Assembly (NCBI GenBank): GCA_002502785.1
Contig: DAQG01000064.1
Location: forward strand, 1 to 30,724
Direction: 5' to 3'
DNA from: Methanothrix harundinacea
GTDB lineage: Archaea; Halobacteriota; Methanosarcinia; Methanotrichales; Methanotrichaceae
DNA: 30,724 nucleotides
Part shown: piece by piece, positions 15,334 to 23,200 of the stretch
How the letters are laid out: each line of letters begins with the position of its first letter
Numbering within the stretch: the stretch's first letter is position 1
Translations under genes and position numbers: made by a program
Notes under the pieces: generated by a model
Database searches by the model: none
What the model was told of the DNA's origin: nothing
What the model saw: the letters and a program-made list of their open reading frames with translations, nothing else

Positions 15334-16044
15334 ATGAGGCATCCCGCCAAAGGGCCAAAACTTGATATCGCCGTCGTCGCGATCCTCGCGGCCTACGGAA
15401 CTCTCGTCCTTGCGACCTTCTGGGACAGGCCATACCTTGCAGCCCTTCTTTTGGTGCCGCCGCCCATCATCCTGTGCGCGATCCTCGGCGATCCCAAAAG
15501 GGCGGTGGCGATGGGCCTTGCGGGCGCGATCCTCGGCCCGTTGACGGAGATGGCCTGTGTGAAAGGAGGCCTTTGGACCTACGCCAACACCGGAGGCCTC
15601 CCTTACGTTCCGCCCTGGAACTTCCCTATTTGGGCCTGCTTTCCCCCGGCCCTCTGGCTTTTGGCAAGAGCTCTTTTGAGGACGGATGTTCCGAGGTTTT
15701 ATTCTCCAAGAACTCTGGTCTTGGCCCTGGCCGGGGTGGGAGCAGAGATCGCAATATTTGTCGCCCTAGGCCAGAACACGCCCCAAGCCCTGGTGGGAGG
15801 AGCAGTCCTGGCGGCGGCCCTGATCCTGGCCTTCCGAGAAAAAGCGACGATGGTGATGATGGGGGCGGGCGCCCTACTGGGCCCTTTATGCGAGTCGTTG
15901 CCGATCTATGTGGGAGCGTGGTGGTATGCGGCCCCTGCCGAAATCTTCGGGATGCCGTCCTACATGATCATCGCTTACGCCATCTTCGGAGGTCTAGTGG
16001 GTCACGCCTCCGCGGCGGCAGGGGCATTGCTGGCCGGTGATTGA
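15334..16044 (+). CDS. Multi-pass membrane protein with an internal duplication
   Basis: 236 residues with about seven hydrophobic segments. The ATG starts in the base after the nfo stop, so it is translated from the nfo message. Two copies of one motif are seen. Residues ~61-98 read AGAILGPLTE, then GGLWTYANTGGLPYVPPWNFPIW; residues ~177-215 read GAGALLGPLCE, then VGAWWYAAPAEIFGMPSYMII. The repeated pattern is GA(I/L)LGPL(T/C)E, about 9 residues, then G-(L/A)-W-x-Y and G-(L/M)-P. This points to an internal two-fold repeat, as in many transporters and membrane enzymes. The glutamates inside membrane segments may be functional. I cannot name the family; neighbourhood with nfo gives no clear function. 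Confidence 0.8.
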   Translation: MRHPAKGPKLDIAVVAILAAYGTLVLATFWDRPYLAALLLVPPPIILCAILGDPKRAVAMGLAGAILGPLTEMACVKGGLWTYANTGGLPYVPPWNFPIWACFPPALWLLARALLRTDVPRFYSPRTLVLALAGVGAEIAIFVALGQNTPQALVGGAVLAAALILAFREKATMVMMGAGALLGPLCESLPIYVGAWWYAAPAEIFGMPSYMIIAYAIFGGLVGHASAAAGALLAGD

Positions 16045-16168
16045 AAGGGCTGAACGAAAATTACCAAGATGCAGAAGAGGATAAAGGTCAGAGATGAACT
16101 GCCTCCGTTATGACAAGATGGCTTGAAGGCTACGGACAGGCCAGAATATATCGATTTTGAGATTTCGA

Positions 16169-16204
16169 TCAGGTAGGGCAACTGAGTCAGGTAAGGCAGC
16201 TGAG
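16169..16204. repeat. Two 18-bp tandem copies at the 3' end of the receiver gene
   Basis: TCAGGTAGGGCAACTGAG (16169-16186) and TCAGGTAAGGCAGCTGAG (16187-16204) match at 16 of 18 bases. The second copy encodes the final residues and stop of the receiver protein; the first copy lies outside and keeps the same in-frame stop, so the protein end has been duplicated without harm. Confidence 0.75.
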
Positions 16205-16630
16205 AATCATGAGAAGATCATCCTCGGATATTGGCTTCAAGAGATATGTGACCGCGCCCAGGTCGTAGCTTTTCTGGATGTGCTCGGATACGAGGGACCC
16301 CGTCAGCATCACCACCGGCACGCCTCCAAACTGAGGGCTGGTTTTCAGCCGCTCCAAAAGCTCCATCCCGCTCAGACGTGGAAGTTTGATGTCCAGCAAG
16401 ATAAGATCCGGAAGGCCGGACCTCTCCTCGTAGAGCGACTCCAGGCAGCTCAGGGCCTCCTCGGCATCTGCGGCCAGAAAGATGTCCCTGTCAGGACAGA
16501 TCCTCCGGAGCAGCCTCCTGGTGAGTTCGGCGTCGTCGGGATTGTCCTCGACGAGCAAAATTTTTAATGTCTGAGATGTTTTATCCACTTTCACCTCCGA
16601 GCTTTTCGGTTTTTGAATCGCCGCTGACAT
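16187..16630 (-). CDS. Single-domain response regulator receiver protein
   Basis: 147 residues containing only a CheY-like receiver domain: the acidic pair in ILLVEDNPDDAELT (E28, D29), the phosphorylated aspartate in LILLDIKLP (D80), the threonine in VVMLTGS (T110) and the lysine in YLLKPIS (K132). LVEDNPDDAEL is typical of the Rcp1-like receivers that pair with phytochrome-like or hybrid histidine kinases. A ~20-residue N-terminal tail is not conserved, so the true start may be a few codons further in; GGAG upstream supports the ATG at 16630. No output domain and no kinase gene is adjacent, so it is an orphan that presumably acts in phosphorelay with a distant kinase. A TATA-like TATTTTTATG lies on the minus strand near 16665-16675. 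Confidence 0.92.
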   Translation of the reverse strand: MSAAIQKPKSSEVKVDKTSQTLKILLVEDNPDDAELTRRLLRRICPDRDIFLAADAEEALSCLESLYEERSGLPDLILLDIKLPRLSGMELLERLKTSPQFGGVPVVMLTGSLVSEHIQKSYDLGAVTYLLKPISEDDLLMILSCLT

Positions 16631-16781
16631 CGATCCCGGTCTCCGATTAGCTTCGAGGTATTACCCATAAAAATACTTTTCCCGTTGTGTACGAAGATTT
16701 AGCCATAACGACGAATTATTCACACAAATTTTCTCAAATATCATACAAAATTTGATGAAATACAAAAATCGAAGTTCGGCT

Positions 16782-17708
16782 TTAGAGTTCGATCTTCTCC
16801 TGCTGACTGCCCCTGGAGAGGAGGGCGACCCTGCTGAGGGGGACGTGGTTTGCGAGGCGGTAGCCCAGGATCTCGGATAGGTCTCTCGCGAAGTCCATCA
16901 CCTCTTCGTGGGTCGGCATCGAATCCCTTTCGAGCCGGTTTCGGGAGCTTCCCAGGTGCATGTAGGCTTTCACCTCGACGAAGTCCGGTTCTGCGATCTC
17001 GATGAGCTTCGCGTAACCCTCGGGGTCTTGCATGTTCAGGTTCCGTGCCAGGGTGAGCCTCGCCACCGTCCTGGAGGGCGAGTCCCTCATCACCTCCAGG
17101 CTCTCCAGAAATCGGCTCCAGAGGTTGGACTGGGGGTTTGATACTTTGAGATAGGTCTTCTCGTCCGGGGCATTGAGACTGAGGTAGAGCTGAGTGGGTC
17201 GGACTTCGGCGATCACGTCCGGCATCGTTCCGTTCGTCACCAGAAATGCTGTCATTTTTCGGCTCTTGATCTCTTCGATCAGCTCCTTCAGCATCGGATA
17301 GAGAGTCGGCTCTCCCATCAAAGAGATGGCGACGTGGGCCGGGCTTTTGGCCTCTTCAAGCCTGCCGGGATCTGTCGTCTCTGGAGCGCCGCCGTAGCCT
17401 GAGATGAGCCTCTGCTGCTCAAAGAGGGCACCATCCAAAATTTCCGCGGGCTCGATCCACTCCCCAGAGACGCCGGGCATATCGTCGATGGGTCTCCAGC
17501 AGTGGAGACAGCGGTGGTTGCAGAGGAGGGTCGGGGTCATCTGGACGCACCGGTGGCTTGCGATGCCGTAAAAGTGGTTCTTGTAGCACTGGTCGCCTCC
17601 GCGTATGCTCCGCCTGAGCCATAGGCAAGGCTTGACCGCGCCGTGGGCCACCAGGTGATATCCTTGCCTTTTAAGCCGCTCTGAAATCTGGGTGGGGAGG
17701 TACTCCAT
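16782..17708 (-). CDS. taw1: tRNA 4-demethylwyosine synthase (Taw1/TYW1)
   Basis: A radical-SAM enzyme that builds the tricyclic wyosine core on m1G37 of tRNA-Phe using pyruvate. The 308-residue protein has the radical-SAM motif CNHRCLHCWRP (C63, C67, C70), then SLMGEPTLYPMLKELIEE and FLVTNGTMPDVI. Three further cysteines, C28, C41 and C54, show the 13-residue spacing of the second 4Fe-4S cluster known from Methanocaldococcus TYW1. Length fits the archaeal form, which lacks the flavodoxin domain of eukaryotic TYW1. The start ATG at 17708 is only ~6 bases from the predicted transcription start, so it is probably leaderless. Monocistronic as seen here. Confidence 0.95.
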   Translation of the reverse strand: MEYLPTQISERLKRQGYHLVAHGAVKPCLWLRRSIRGGDQCYKNHFYGIASHRCVQMTPTLLCNHRCLHCWRPIDDMPGVSGEWIEPAEILDGALFEQQRLISGYGGAPETTDPGRLEEAKSPAHVAISLMGEPTLYPMLKELIEEIKSRKMTAFLVTNGTMPDVIAEVRPTQLYLSLNAPDEKTYLKVSNPQSNLWSRFLESLEVMRDSPSRTVARLTLARNLNMQDPEGYAKLIEIAEPDFVEVKAYMHLGSSRNRLERDSMPTHEEVMDFARDLSEILGYRLANHVPLSRVALLSRGSQQEKIEL

Positions 17709-17735
17709 AACGCGAAGTTAGAGAGAGACGAGCGG

Positions 17736-17743
17736 TTATATAG
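17736..17743 (-). promoter_or_regulatory. TATA box of taw1
   Basis: CTATATAA on the minus strand, centred ~32 bp before the start codon, predicting a leaderless or nearly leaderless taw1 message. Confidence 0.6.
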
Positions 17744-17783
17744 TTATTCGATAGATCTCAGAAGGAATCCGAAGCGAAAAAGC

Positions 17784-17793
17784 TTTTTATAAT
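17784..17793 (+). promoter_or_regulatory. TATA box of the beta-helix protein gene
   Basis: TTTTTATAAT predicts transcription from about 17815, just ahead of the GAGGGAGATGG ribosome-binding region before the ATG at 17829. Confidence 0.6.
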
Positions 17794-17828
17794 CCTAAAG
17801 ACGGTCGTAACATCGAGAGGGAGATGGA

Positions 17829-18554
17829 ATGATCAAAAAAAAGATCGAGTTCGTATCGGTGATTGCCCTCCTGGTCATCCTTATCGCTGTTGGGATGGCT
17901 CAGGGGGCTGCCACCCTGAAAGTATGCGAATGCAGAGCCTGCGGCTGTCAGTACCTCAGCATCCAAGAGGCGATCGACAAGGCAAGCCCCGGAGACGTCG
18001 TCCTGGTGAGGAGCGGAACCTTCCACGGGAACATCAACGTGACAAAACCGGTCATCCTCAGAGGCGAGAAATGGAAGGGCGGCGACCTACCCCTCATAAA
18101 CGCTGACGGGAACGGCAGCGCCATCACCGTGAGCGCGGACAAGGCGACTGTGGAGAACATAAGGGTTACAAACTCTGGCAACGACACCGGCGACGCCGGG
18201 ATCAGGGTTGTATCAAATAACGATACCATCAGAAACAACGTTGCCAGCAATAACGGCGGTGCGGGCATAATCCTTGAAGGCGCCAGGAACTGCACGGTCG
18301 ACTCCAACGTTGCCAGGGATAACGCCCGCGGGATCAGCCTTTCAAACTCCAGCGACAACCTTCTCTTCAATAACAGGCTCTACAACAATACGGTGCTTGA
18401 CGCCTTCGACGACGGCCTCAACCGATGGGACGACGGTGCCGTGGGCAACTATTACGGCTCCTTCAACTGCACCAACGGGAACAACGATACGACCTGCGAT
18501 TCAGTCTACAGCATTCCTGGCGCAAGCGTCGATGCTTTCCCCCTAGTCAGTTGA
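17829..18554 (+). CDS. Secreted right-handed beta-helix (NosD/PbH1-like) protein
   Basis: 241 residues. The signal peptide MIKKKIEFVSVIALLVILIAVGMAQGA is followed by a cysteine-rich entry (CECRACGC, residues 33-40) and the classic start of a parallel beta-helix, YLSIQEAIDKASPGDVVLVRSGTFHGNINVTKPVILRG. About six PbH1-type coils follow (ATVENIRVTNSGNDTGDAGIRVV, DTIRNNVASNNGGAGIIL and so on) and a C-terminal NYYGSFNC cap typical of archaeal surface beta-helix proteins. Many N-x-S/T sites suggest glycosylation. Members bind or process polysaccharides or serve as envelope proteins; no catalytic residues can be assigned. It is divergent from taw1. Confidence 0.88.
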   Translation: MIKKKIEFVSVIALLVILIAVGMAQGAATLKVCECRACGCQYLSIQEAIDKASPGDVVLVRSGTFHGNINVTKPVILRGEKWKGGDLPLINADGNGSAITVSADKATVENIRVTNSGNDTGDAGIRVVSNNDTIRNNVASNNGGAGIILEGARNCTVDSNVARDNARGISLSNSSDNLLFNNRLYNNTVLDAFDDGLNRWDDGAVGNYYGSFNCTNGNNDTTCDSVYSIPGASVDAFPLVS

Positions 18555-18573
18555 ACCGGACCTCGCGCTTACA

Positions 18574-18586
18574 TTTTTTTGTTTTT
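18574..18586 (+). terminator. T-rich terminator after the beta-helix gene
   Basis: Two T-runs separated by one G (seven and five Ts) 20 bp after the stop codon, the usual archaeal termination signal. They are followed by TTTATATAAG, which resembles a TATA box but precedes no convincing gene. Confidence 0.6.
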
Positions 18587-18747
18587 ATATAAGCTGGTGA
18601 TGGGACTCTCCCGATGACACCGGCGCTGATCGGCACTTCAGATGACAGTAGAGGGCATCAGAGGGCGCCCCCGGTGGTGTTCCTCACTTGCGAGCGGTTC
18701 CTAAGCAAACCTCTGGCTTTATCGTCGGTCATGCCATCAACAATTGA

Positions 18748-18927
18748 AGCCTTAATCTCCATCAGCGAATTTCTCGGCCCCTCTCACCGGAAAGCTTGCC
18801 GGACGGAAAATCCGTAGACGAGATAATCGATGAAGCTTGCCGGAAGGTGGATGACGCTGACTATGAACGACACCAGGGGAAGGACAGCAAAAAAGTGTCT
18901 CTCCAGAATGTTTTGCTGCGGCCCTAA
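18748..18927 (+). pseudogene. Possible coding remnant in the gap before the cold-shock gene
   Basis: The 18555-18980 gap has no complete gene. One frame, open from 18748 to a TAA at 18925, contains protein-like sequence (LPDGKSVDEIIDEACRKVDD, then ADYERHQGKDSKKVSLQNVLL) but has no start codon or ribosome-binding site. It may be the tail of a lost gene. I cannot name the family. Confidence 0.3.
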
Positions 18928-18935
18928 GGGAGCAC

Positions 18936-18943
18936 ATTTAAAT
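18936..18943 (+). promoter_or_regulatory. TATA box of the cold-shock gene
   Basis: ATTTAAAT, about 40 bp before the ATG at 18981. It implies a leader of roughly 15 bases carrying the GAGGAATT ribosome-binding site (18970-18977). Confidence 0.6.
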
Positions 18944-18980
18944 AGTCGTATGCATCTAGTCAGAATAACGAGGAATTGAA

Positions 18981-19178
18981 ATGGTTACTGGCACAGTGAA
19001 GTTCTTTAACAGAACGAAGCATTTCGGCTTTATAGCTGGAGACGACGGGACGGACTATTTTGTTCACTCAAGCGGTCTGAAGCCGGGAGTTTCGATAGAT
19101 GAAGGAGATAAGGTCAGCTTTGAAGTGGAAGCTGGCGACAGGGGCCCCAAAGCAGAAAAAGTGGAGAAAACACAGTAA
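18981..19178 (+). CDS. CspA-family cold-shock protein
   Basis: A 65-residue single OB-fold protein that binds single-stranded RNA/DNA. It has the opening MVTGTVKFFNRTKHFGFI with the RNP1-type motif (KHFGFI) and the RNP2-type DYFVHSSGL, at the normal family length. The canonical KGFGFI of RNP1 is altered to KHFGFI. Csp proteins are patchy in archaea and usually thought to come from bacteria, but this copy has host-like composition and a standard TATA promoter. Monocistronic, with a hairpin/T-run terminator 40 bp downstream. Confidence 0.95.
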   Translation: MVTGTVKFFNRTKHFGFIAGDDGTDYFVHSSGLKPGVSIDEGDKVSFEVEAGDRGPKAEKVEKTQ

Positions 19179-19218
19179 GTCCTAATTCTCAGCTGGCATA
19201 TTTCCAACAAACGAGCGA

Positions 19219-19244
19219 CCGGACCAGTTCCGGCCTATTTTTTT
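19219..19244 (+). terminator. Hairpin plus T-run after the cold-shock gene
   Basis: CCGGA, loop CCAGT, TCCGG (19219-19233), then CCTA and a run of Ts (19238-19244). This looks like a bacterial-style intrinsic terminator, though the T-run alone suffices in archaea. Confidence 0.6.
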
Positions 19245-19341
19245 ACTTTCGATTTTATTCTCCATCATCCATCTAACCGAATCTAGAGCGGGCTTATCGT
19301 AGATATCAATCGTCAGCAAAGTTATTATTTATCAGACCGCT

Positions 19342-20046
19342 CTAACTCTTCGGCCTAGGACGAAGTTGTCTTTTCAACCAGCGTCCCGTCTGACCAACGA
19401 AGACCGCGGGCGAGGTCTTCATGCCGTCGATTTTGACGCGCCCGGCCCGGATCGCCGCAAGGACATCTGAGACGTCGCCACTGCCCTCGACCTCGATCAG
19501 GGTCACGCCGAGGCCAACGGTCTTCGCCATGTGGGCGTCGCTTCCCGCCACCATCGGAAAGCCGAGCTCCTTCGCCTTTCTTTTGGCCCACCAGTTTGCG
19601 ATCCCGAAGATGTACTTGGAGTTGTAGACCTCGACAGCGTCGCAGTCCGGTATACGGTACATGGCGTGCCTGAAGACGTGGTAGGGGTGAGAGACGATGG
19701 CAATCCCTCCCCGGTCGTGAACGAACTCGATCGTCTCCTCGGGGCTTCGCTTCTTGGGAGGAAGCTCCCTTACACCCAGGGCCAGGAGGTGGCCGTCGGA
19801 GGTGGAGACCTCAACTCCGGGTATCACCATAATATCGAGATTTTGTTCCCGGACGATCCTCTCGGCCTGGAAGGAGCCTTCAAGACTGTCGTGGTCTGTG
19901 ACGGCGATTCCGTCGAGCTTCTTTGCGACAGCCGCCTCCAGGATCTCATCGATCCCGTCTCTTCCGTCTGAGCAGCTCGAATGGACGTGGAGGTCGAATC
20001 TGAGGAACTTTTTGTTGCCGACGCCTTCCTCGATCTTCCGGTCCAC
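19342..20046 (-). CDS. PHP-domain phosphoesterase
   Basis: A metal-dependent phosphoesterase of the PHP superfamily. Motifs are DLHVHSSCSDG (HxH metal site), AVTDHDSLEG, MVIPGVEVSTSDGHLLALGV, IVSHPYHVFR and VAGSDAHMAKTVG. The frame is open to 20229 but that part lies inside the upstream aconitase gene and reads as nonsense (RRSHGRSRRGRG). I start it at the GTG at 20046, seven bases after GGAGGT and two bases after the stop of the upstream gene, giving 234 residues. It is the last gene of the acl cluster. Small PHP proteins hydrolyse nucleotides or sugar phosphates; the substrate cannot be read here. Confidence 0.9.
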   Translation of the reverse strand: MDRKIEEGVGNKKFLRFDLHVHSSCSDGRDGIDEILEAAVAKKLDGIAVTDHDSLEGSFQAERIVREQNLDIMVIPGVEVSTSDGHLLALGVRELPPKKRSPEETIEFVHDRGGIAIVSHPYHVFRHAMYRIPDCDAVEVYNSKYIFGIANWWAKRKAKELGFPMVAGSDAHMAKTVGLGVTLIEVEGSGDVSDVLAAIRAGRVKIDGMKTSPAVFVGQTGRWLKRQLRPRPKS

Positions 20047-20048
20047 CT

Positions 20049-21302
20049 TCAGACCTCCCTTGGGTCTGTGATCTCGCCGGTGATGGCCGTCGCCGCGGCT
20101 GTGGCGGGCGATGCGAGATATATCAGGCCGCCCTTGCCCATCCTGCCCGGAAAGTTCCTGTTGGCGGTGGATAGGCAGACCTCGCCCTCGGCGAGAACGC
20201 CCATGTGAGCGCCGAGACACGGGCCACACCCCGGCGTTCCGATCATCGCCCCCGCCTTCACCAGCGTCTCGATGATTCCTGAGGAGAGGGCCTGGAGGAG
20301 GACCTCCCTTGAGGCGGGTATGACGAGGGTCCTCGTTTTGACCTTTCTTCCCTTCAGGATTTCGGCGGCGACTTCCAGATCCTCGCGACGGCCGTTAGTG
20401 CAGGTCCCAATAAAGACCTGGTCCACCTCAGTTCCAGAAAGCTCGGAGACGGGCCGGACGTTGTCAACCCTGAAGGGCGCGGCAACCTGGGGCTCCAGGT
20501 CCGAGACCTCAAACTCCATCTCTGAGTTGTAAGATCCCGGGTCTGAGTGAACCGGATGGTAAGGCTCCTTAGCTCTGCCTTGGAGAAACTCTTCGGTGAT
20601 CTCGTCGGGAGGGACGATGGCGGCCTTCGCCCCCATCTCGACTCCCATGTTGCAGAGGGTCATCCTCCCAGAAATTGAGAGGCCCTCCACGGTCTCGCCG
20701 ACGTACTCGAGAGCCTTGTAGGTGGCACCGTCGGCCCCGATGGCTCCGACGAGCATCAAAATCAGGTCCTTGGCTAGGACCCTTTTGCCGAGCTTTCCGG
20801 ATACTCTGATCCCTATCGTCTCAGGCACCTTGAACCAGAGCCTTCCCCTGGAGTAGATCTCCGCCATGTCCGTGGCTCCGACCCCCGTCCCGAAGGCGCC
20901 GAAGGCCCCGTAGGTGCAGGAGTGAGAGTCGGCTCCGACGACGAGAGTTCCGGGCAGCGCAAACCCCTCCTCCGGGAAGACCTGGTGGCAGATCCCACAG
21001 CCACCTTCGTAGAAGTGGACGATCCCCTGGTCCCTGACCCAGGCCCTGACCTCCTTCTGGAGGTCGGCGGCGGTGCTGTTATTTGCCGGCACGATGTGGT
21101 CGAAGGGAATGACTATCCGTTCCGGGTCCCAGACATGTTCCGATCCCATCTCACCGAAGGCCTTGATCGCCAGGACGCTCGTTCCGTCGTGAGACATGGC
21201 AAAGTCCACCTTCGCCTCGACGATCTCTCCCGCCTCGGCCCGGTGGCCTGAGGCCCTGCTGAATATCTTCTCGCTGATGGTAGCCACGGTCAAACTCTCC
21301 AT
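20049..21302 (-). CDS. Aconitase-family large subunit (3-isopropylmalate dehydratase/homoaconitase)
   Basis: 417 residues of the LeuC/HacA family, which isomerise isopropylmalate or homocitrate-type acids through a 4Fe-4S cluster. Seen: AMSHDGTS, GGCGICHQVFPEEGFALPG, VGADSHSCTYGAFGAFGTGVGATDMA, and the cluster cysteines in FIGTCTNGR (C301) and GTPGCGPCLGAHMG (C359, C362). The GTPGCGPCLGAH form resembles Methanocaldococcus homoaconitase (MJ1003) more than its LeuC, but bacterial LeuC also has it, so specificity is open. The frame extends to 21359; homology begins at MESLTVATISEKIF, so I start at the ATG at 21302 (a GTG five codons on is possible). No small subunit (LeuD/HacB) is adjacent. A hairpin separates it from aclA; its stop is two bases before the PHP gene. 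Confidence 0.9.
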   Translation of the reverse strand: MESLTVATISEKIFSRASGHRAEAGEIVEAKVDFAMSHDGTSVLAIKAFGEMGSEHVWDPERIVIPFDHIVPANNSTAADLQKEVRAWVRDQGIVHFYEGGCGICHQVFPEEGFALPGTLVVGADSHSCTYGAFGAFGTGVGATDMAEIYSRGRLWFKVPETIGIRVSGKLGKRVLAKDLILMLVGAIGADGATYKALEYVGETVEGLSISGRMTLCNMGVEMGAKAAIVPPDEITEEFLQGRAKEPYHPVHSDPGSYNSEMEFEVSDLEPQVAAPFRVDNVRPVSELSGTEVDQVFIGTCTNGRREDLEVAAEILKGRKVKTRTLVIPASREVLLQALSSGIIETLVKAGAMIGTPGCGPCLGAHMGVLAEGEVCLSTANRNFPGRMGKGGLIYLASPATAAATAITGEITDPREV

Positions 21303-21309
21303 AAAAGAG

Positions 21310-21333
21310 GGGCCGGATGGAAGGGTCCGGCCC
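21310..21333. other. Perfect 8-bp hairpin between aclA and the aconitase-family gene
   Basis: GGGCCGGA, loop TGGAAGGG, TCCGGCCC. On the minus strand it begins 5 bases after the aclA stop and ends 7 bases before the ATG of the next gene, with a CTCTTTT tract after it. It fills the site where a ribosome-binding site should be. It may act as an attenuator, processing site or stability element setting the ratio of the two halves of the operon. Confidence 0.6.
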
Positions 21334-21337
21334 GCGC

Positions 21338-23200
21338 TTAGTCTCTCAACTCGCCACACTCAAAATTTGGGAGCATGTAGGCGATGTCGTCCTGGGGGTG
21401 GCGGTAGAGCCTCGATTCAAGCCTCTTTTGGTCCAGGATGTGGCCGATAATCCCTATGCTCCTCCCGAGGGCGAAGAGGCCGTTCAAATAGCCGTACTTG
21501 AGAACGTCGTCGATGTCCCTCTCGTCGAAGACGTCGCAAGAGCCCATCAGGTCCATGAAGAGGATGCCTATGCAGCCGTCCACGTTCAGGATCAGGTTGC
21601 CCTTCTTGGCGGTGGTGATCTCCTGAACCCGGAGGGCGTAGTCGAGAAGGTCGGTCCTCTTGAAATGCTCTCTCGCGTAGCCGATGAGAAGCTCTACCCT
21701 CTTGTCGGGGTTCTTGACGCTCTTGATCCTGTGGCCGATCCCCGGGATGTTGGTCCCCTTCGATTTCATCTCGTTTACGAACTGCTCGGGGGCGAGGCCA
21801 AAGTCGTGGGCCCTCTTGAACTCCCGGGCTGCGTCGTCGATCGCCCCGCCGAACCGAGGACCTATGGTCAAAAGGCCGCTGGCGAGGGAAGATATCAGGT
21901 CTTTTCCGGCACAGGAGGCGACGATGGCGTTGTGGGCCGCCGAGACCGCGGGGCCATGATCTGCGACGATCTGAAGGACGAGCTCGATGAACTCTGCAGC
22001 CCAGGGAGGAAGCTCCTTTTTGAACCAGAGAAGGCCGATGACGCCGCCGATGCCCATCTGATCGTCCATGACACGGCTGAGGGGCTTTCCTGCGTAGAGG
22101 ACCTCCTCGCCCCTGTCGTCGGATATGGTGCAGATCAGGTTTGTGGACTTCCTGACGGTCCCCTCACCGCTCGCCTTGACAAAGTCCTTCGGTATCACGG
22201 GGATCTCGGGCTCAGCGACGTCTTCCACCCTCCCCTCGGCTTTCAGCCTCTCGTAGACCTCCTTTATCTTGTCGCCGTAGCTGTCAAAGGAATCGGGGAC
22301 GACGGCACCCGCCTCTTTGAGGGCCTTGTTCTTGGCGTCGGCGGTCTCGAGGTCGGTTTGGGCTTTGGCTCCGGCGTGGCCGAACTGGACGCTTGACGGG
22401 AGGACTTTGGAGCAGGTTCCCGTGACCCAGATCACGAGAGGCTTTGTAATCTTGCCGGCTTTGAGGGCCTCGACGATCCTGTATTCGTCGGTTCCTCCTA
22501 CCTCGCCAAGACAGGCGATGATGGCGACCTCGGGGTTTGCCTCAAAACGAAGGATGTGGTCCATTAGGTTACTTCCCGGGTACCTGTCGCCTCCTATGGC
22601 GATTCCTTCGACGACGCCGCTCGAGTTTCTCGCGATGATGTTGAAGGCCTCGTTAAGCATCCCGCCGGACTTGGAGACGAAACCGACGCAGCCAGGCCGG
22701 TAGAGCTTCGACTCGACGATATTCTCGATGGTTCCCGCGGTGTTTCCGATCCTGAAGGCTCCGGCGGCAAGCCCGCCGACGGTGGCGGGTCCGATTATCG
22801 TCTTTTTCATATTCTTGGCGGTGGCGGCCATCACCCTCGACATCCTCTCGGGGACGCCCTCGGCGATTATCGCCACTGTCTTTATGCTCGGCTGGGCGAG
22901 AGCCTCCATAGTGGTGTCGAATGCGGACCTGTAGGAGGCGAAGTTGACAACCACGTCCACCGAGGGGTGGTCAGCTACAGCCTCGGGGATCGTCCTGTAC
23001 ATGGGAAGGAGGATCTCTTCTGTGCCCCAGAAGACCTTGTGTATGCCAGCCCTGCTGGGGTTGATTATGGCGGCGACGCTTGGCACCGACCTTCCGCAGA
23101 GATAATCGAAGTCCAGCATCCTCTGGATCGCGTTGACCTGGTATCCGTAGACGAAGGCCCGGGTGTTCTTGTCAAAAAGCATGTAGTCCTTCATCGTCAT
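21338..23200 (-). CDS. aclA: ATP-citrate lyase, large (citryl-CoA/citrate-synthase-like) subunit
   Basis: About 620 residues corresponding to the C-terminal two thirds of animal ATP-citrate lyase and to AclA of green sulfur bacteria. The first half is a succinyl-CoA-synthetase-like domain: CoA-binding IINPSRAGIHKVFWG, GFVSKSGGMLNEAFNII, and the phosphohistidine loop VQFGHAGAKAQ (His ~275). The second half is the citrate-synthase-like lyase domain (FGGAIDDAAREFKRAHD, GIPGIGHRIKSVKNPD-type segment, LNVDGCIGILFMDLMG). The enzyme turns citrate, CoA and ATP into acetyl-CoA and oxaloacetate, and in some organisms can run backwards. I use the ATG at 23200; a GTG one codon earlier is equally placed after GGAGGAG. 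It overlaps the aclB stop (TGATG), so the subunits are translationally coupled. Confidence 0.93.
   Translation of the reverse strand: MTMKDYMLFDKNTRAFVYGYQVNAIQRMLDFDYLCGRSVPSVAAIINPSRAGIHKVFWGTEEILLPMYRTIPEAVADHPSVDVVVNFASYRSAFDTTMEALAQPSIKTVAIIAEGVPERMSRVMAATAKNMKKTIIGPATVGGLAAGAFRIGNTAGTIENIVESKLYRPGCVGFVSKSGGMLNEAFNIIARNSSGVVEGIAIGGDRYPGSNLMDHILRFEANPEVAIIACLGEVGGTDEYRIVEALKAGKITKPLVIWVTGTCSKVLPSSVQFGHAGAKAQTDLETADAKNKALKEAGAVVPDSFDSYGDKIKEVYERLKAEGRVEDVAEPEIPVIPKDFVKASGEGTVRKSTNLICTISDDRGEEVLYAGKPLSRVMDDQMGIGGVIGLLWFKKELPPWAAEFIELVLQIVADHGPAVSAAHNAIVASCAGKDLISSLASGLLTIGPRFGGAIDDAAREFKRAHDFGLAPEQFVNEMKSKGTNIPGIGHRIKSVKNPDKRVELLIGYAREHFKRTDLLDYALRVQEITTAKKGNLILNVDGCIGILFMDLMGSCDVFDERDIDDVLKYGYLNGLFALGRSIGIIGHILDQKRLESRLYRHPQDDIAYMLPNFECGELRD

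Noticed and set aside
20049..20229. Extended N-terminus of the PHP protein
   Set aside because: The extra 61 residues are out-of-frame readings of the aconitase gene; the GTG at 20046 with its own ribosome-binding site is the better start.
21317..22396. Long plus-strand frame (359 codons) opposite aclA
   Set aside because: Shadow of aclA; composition is the Val/Asp/Gly-rich pattern of antisense GC-rich sequence, with no domain.
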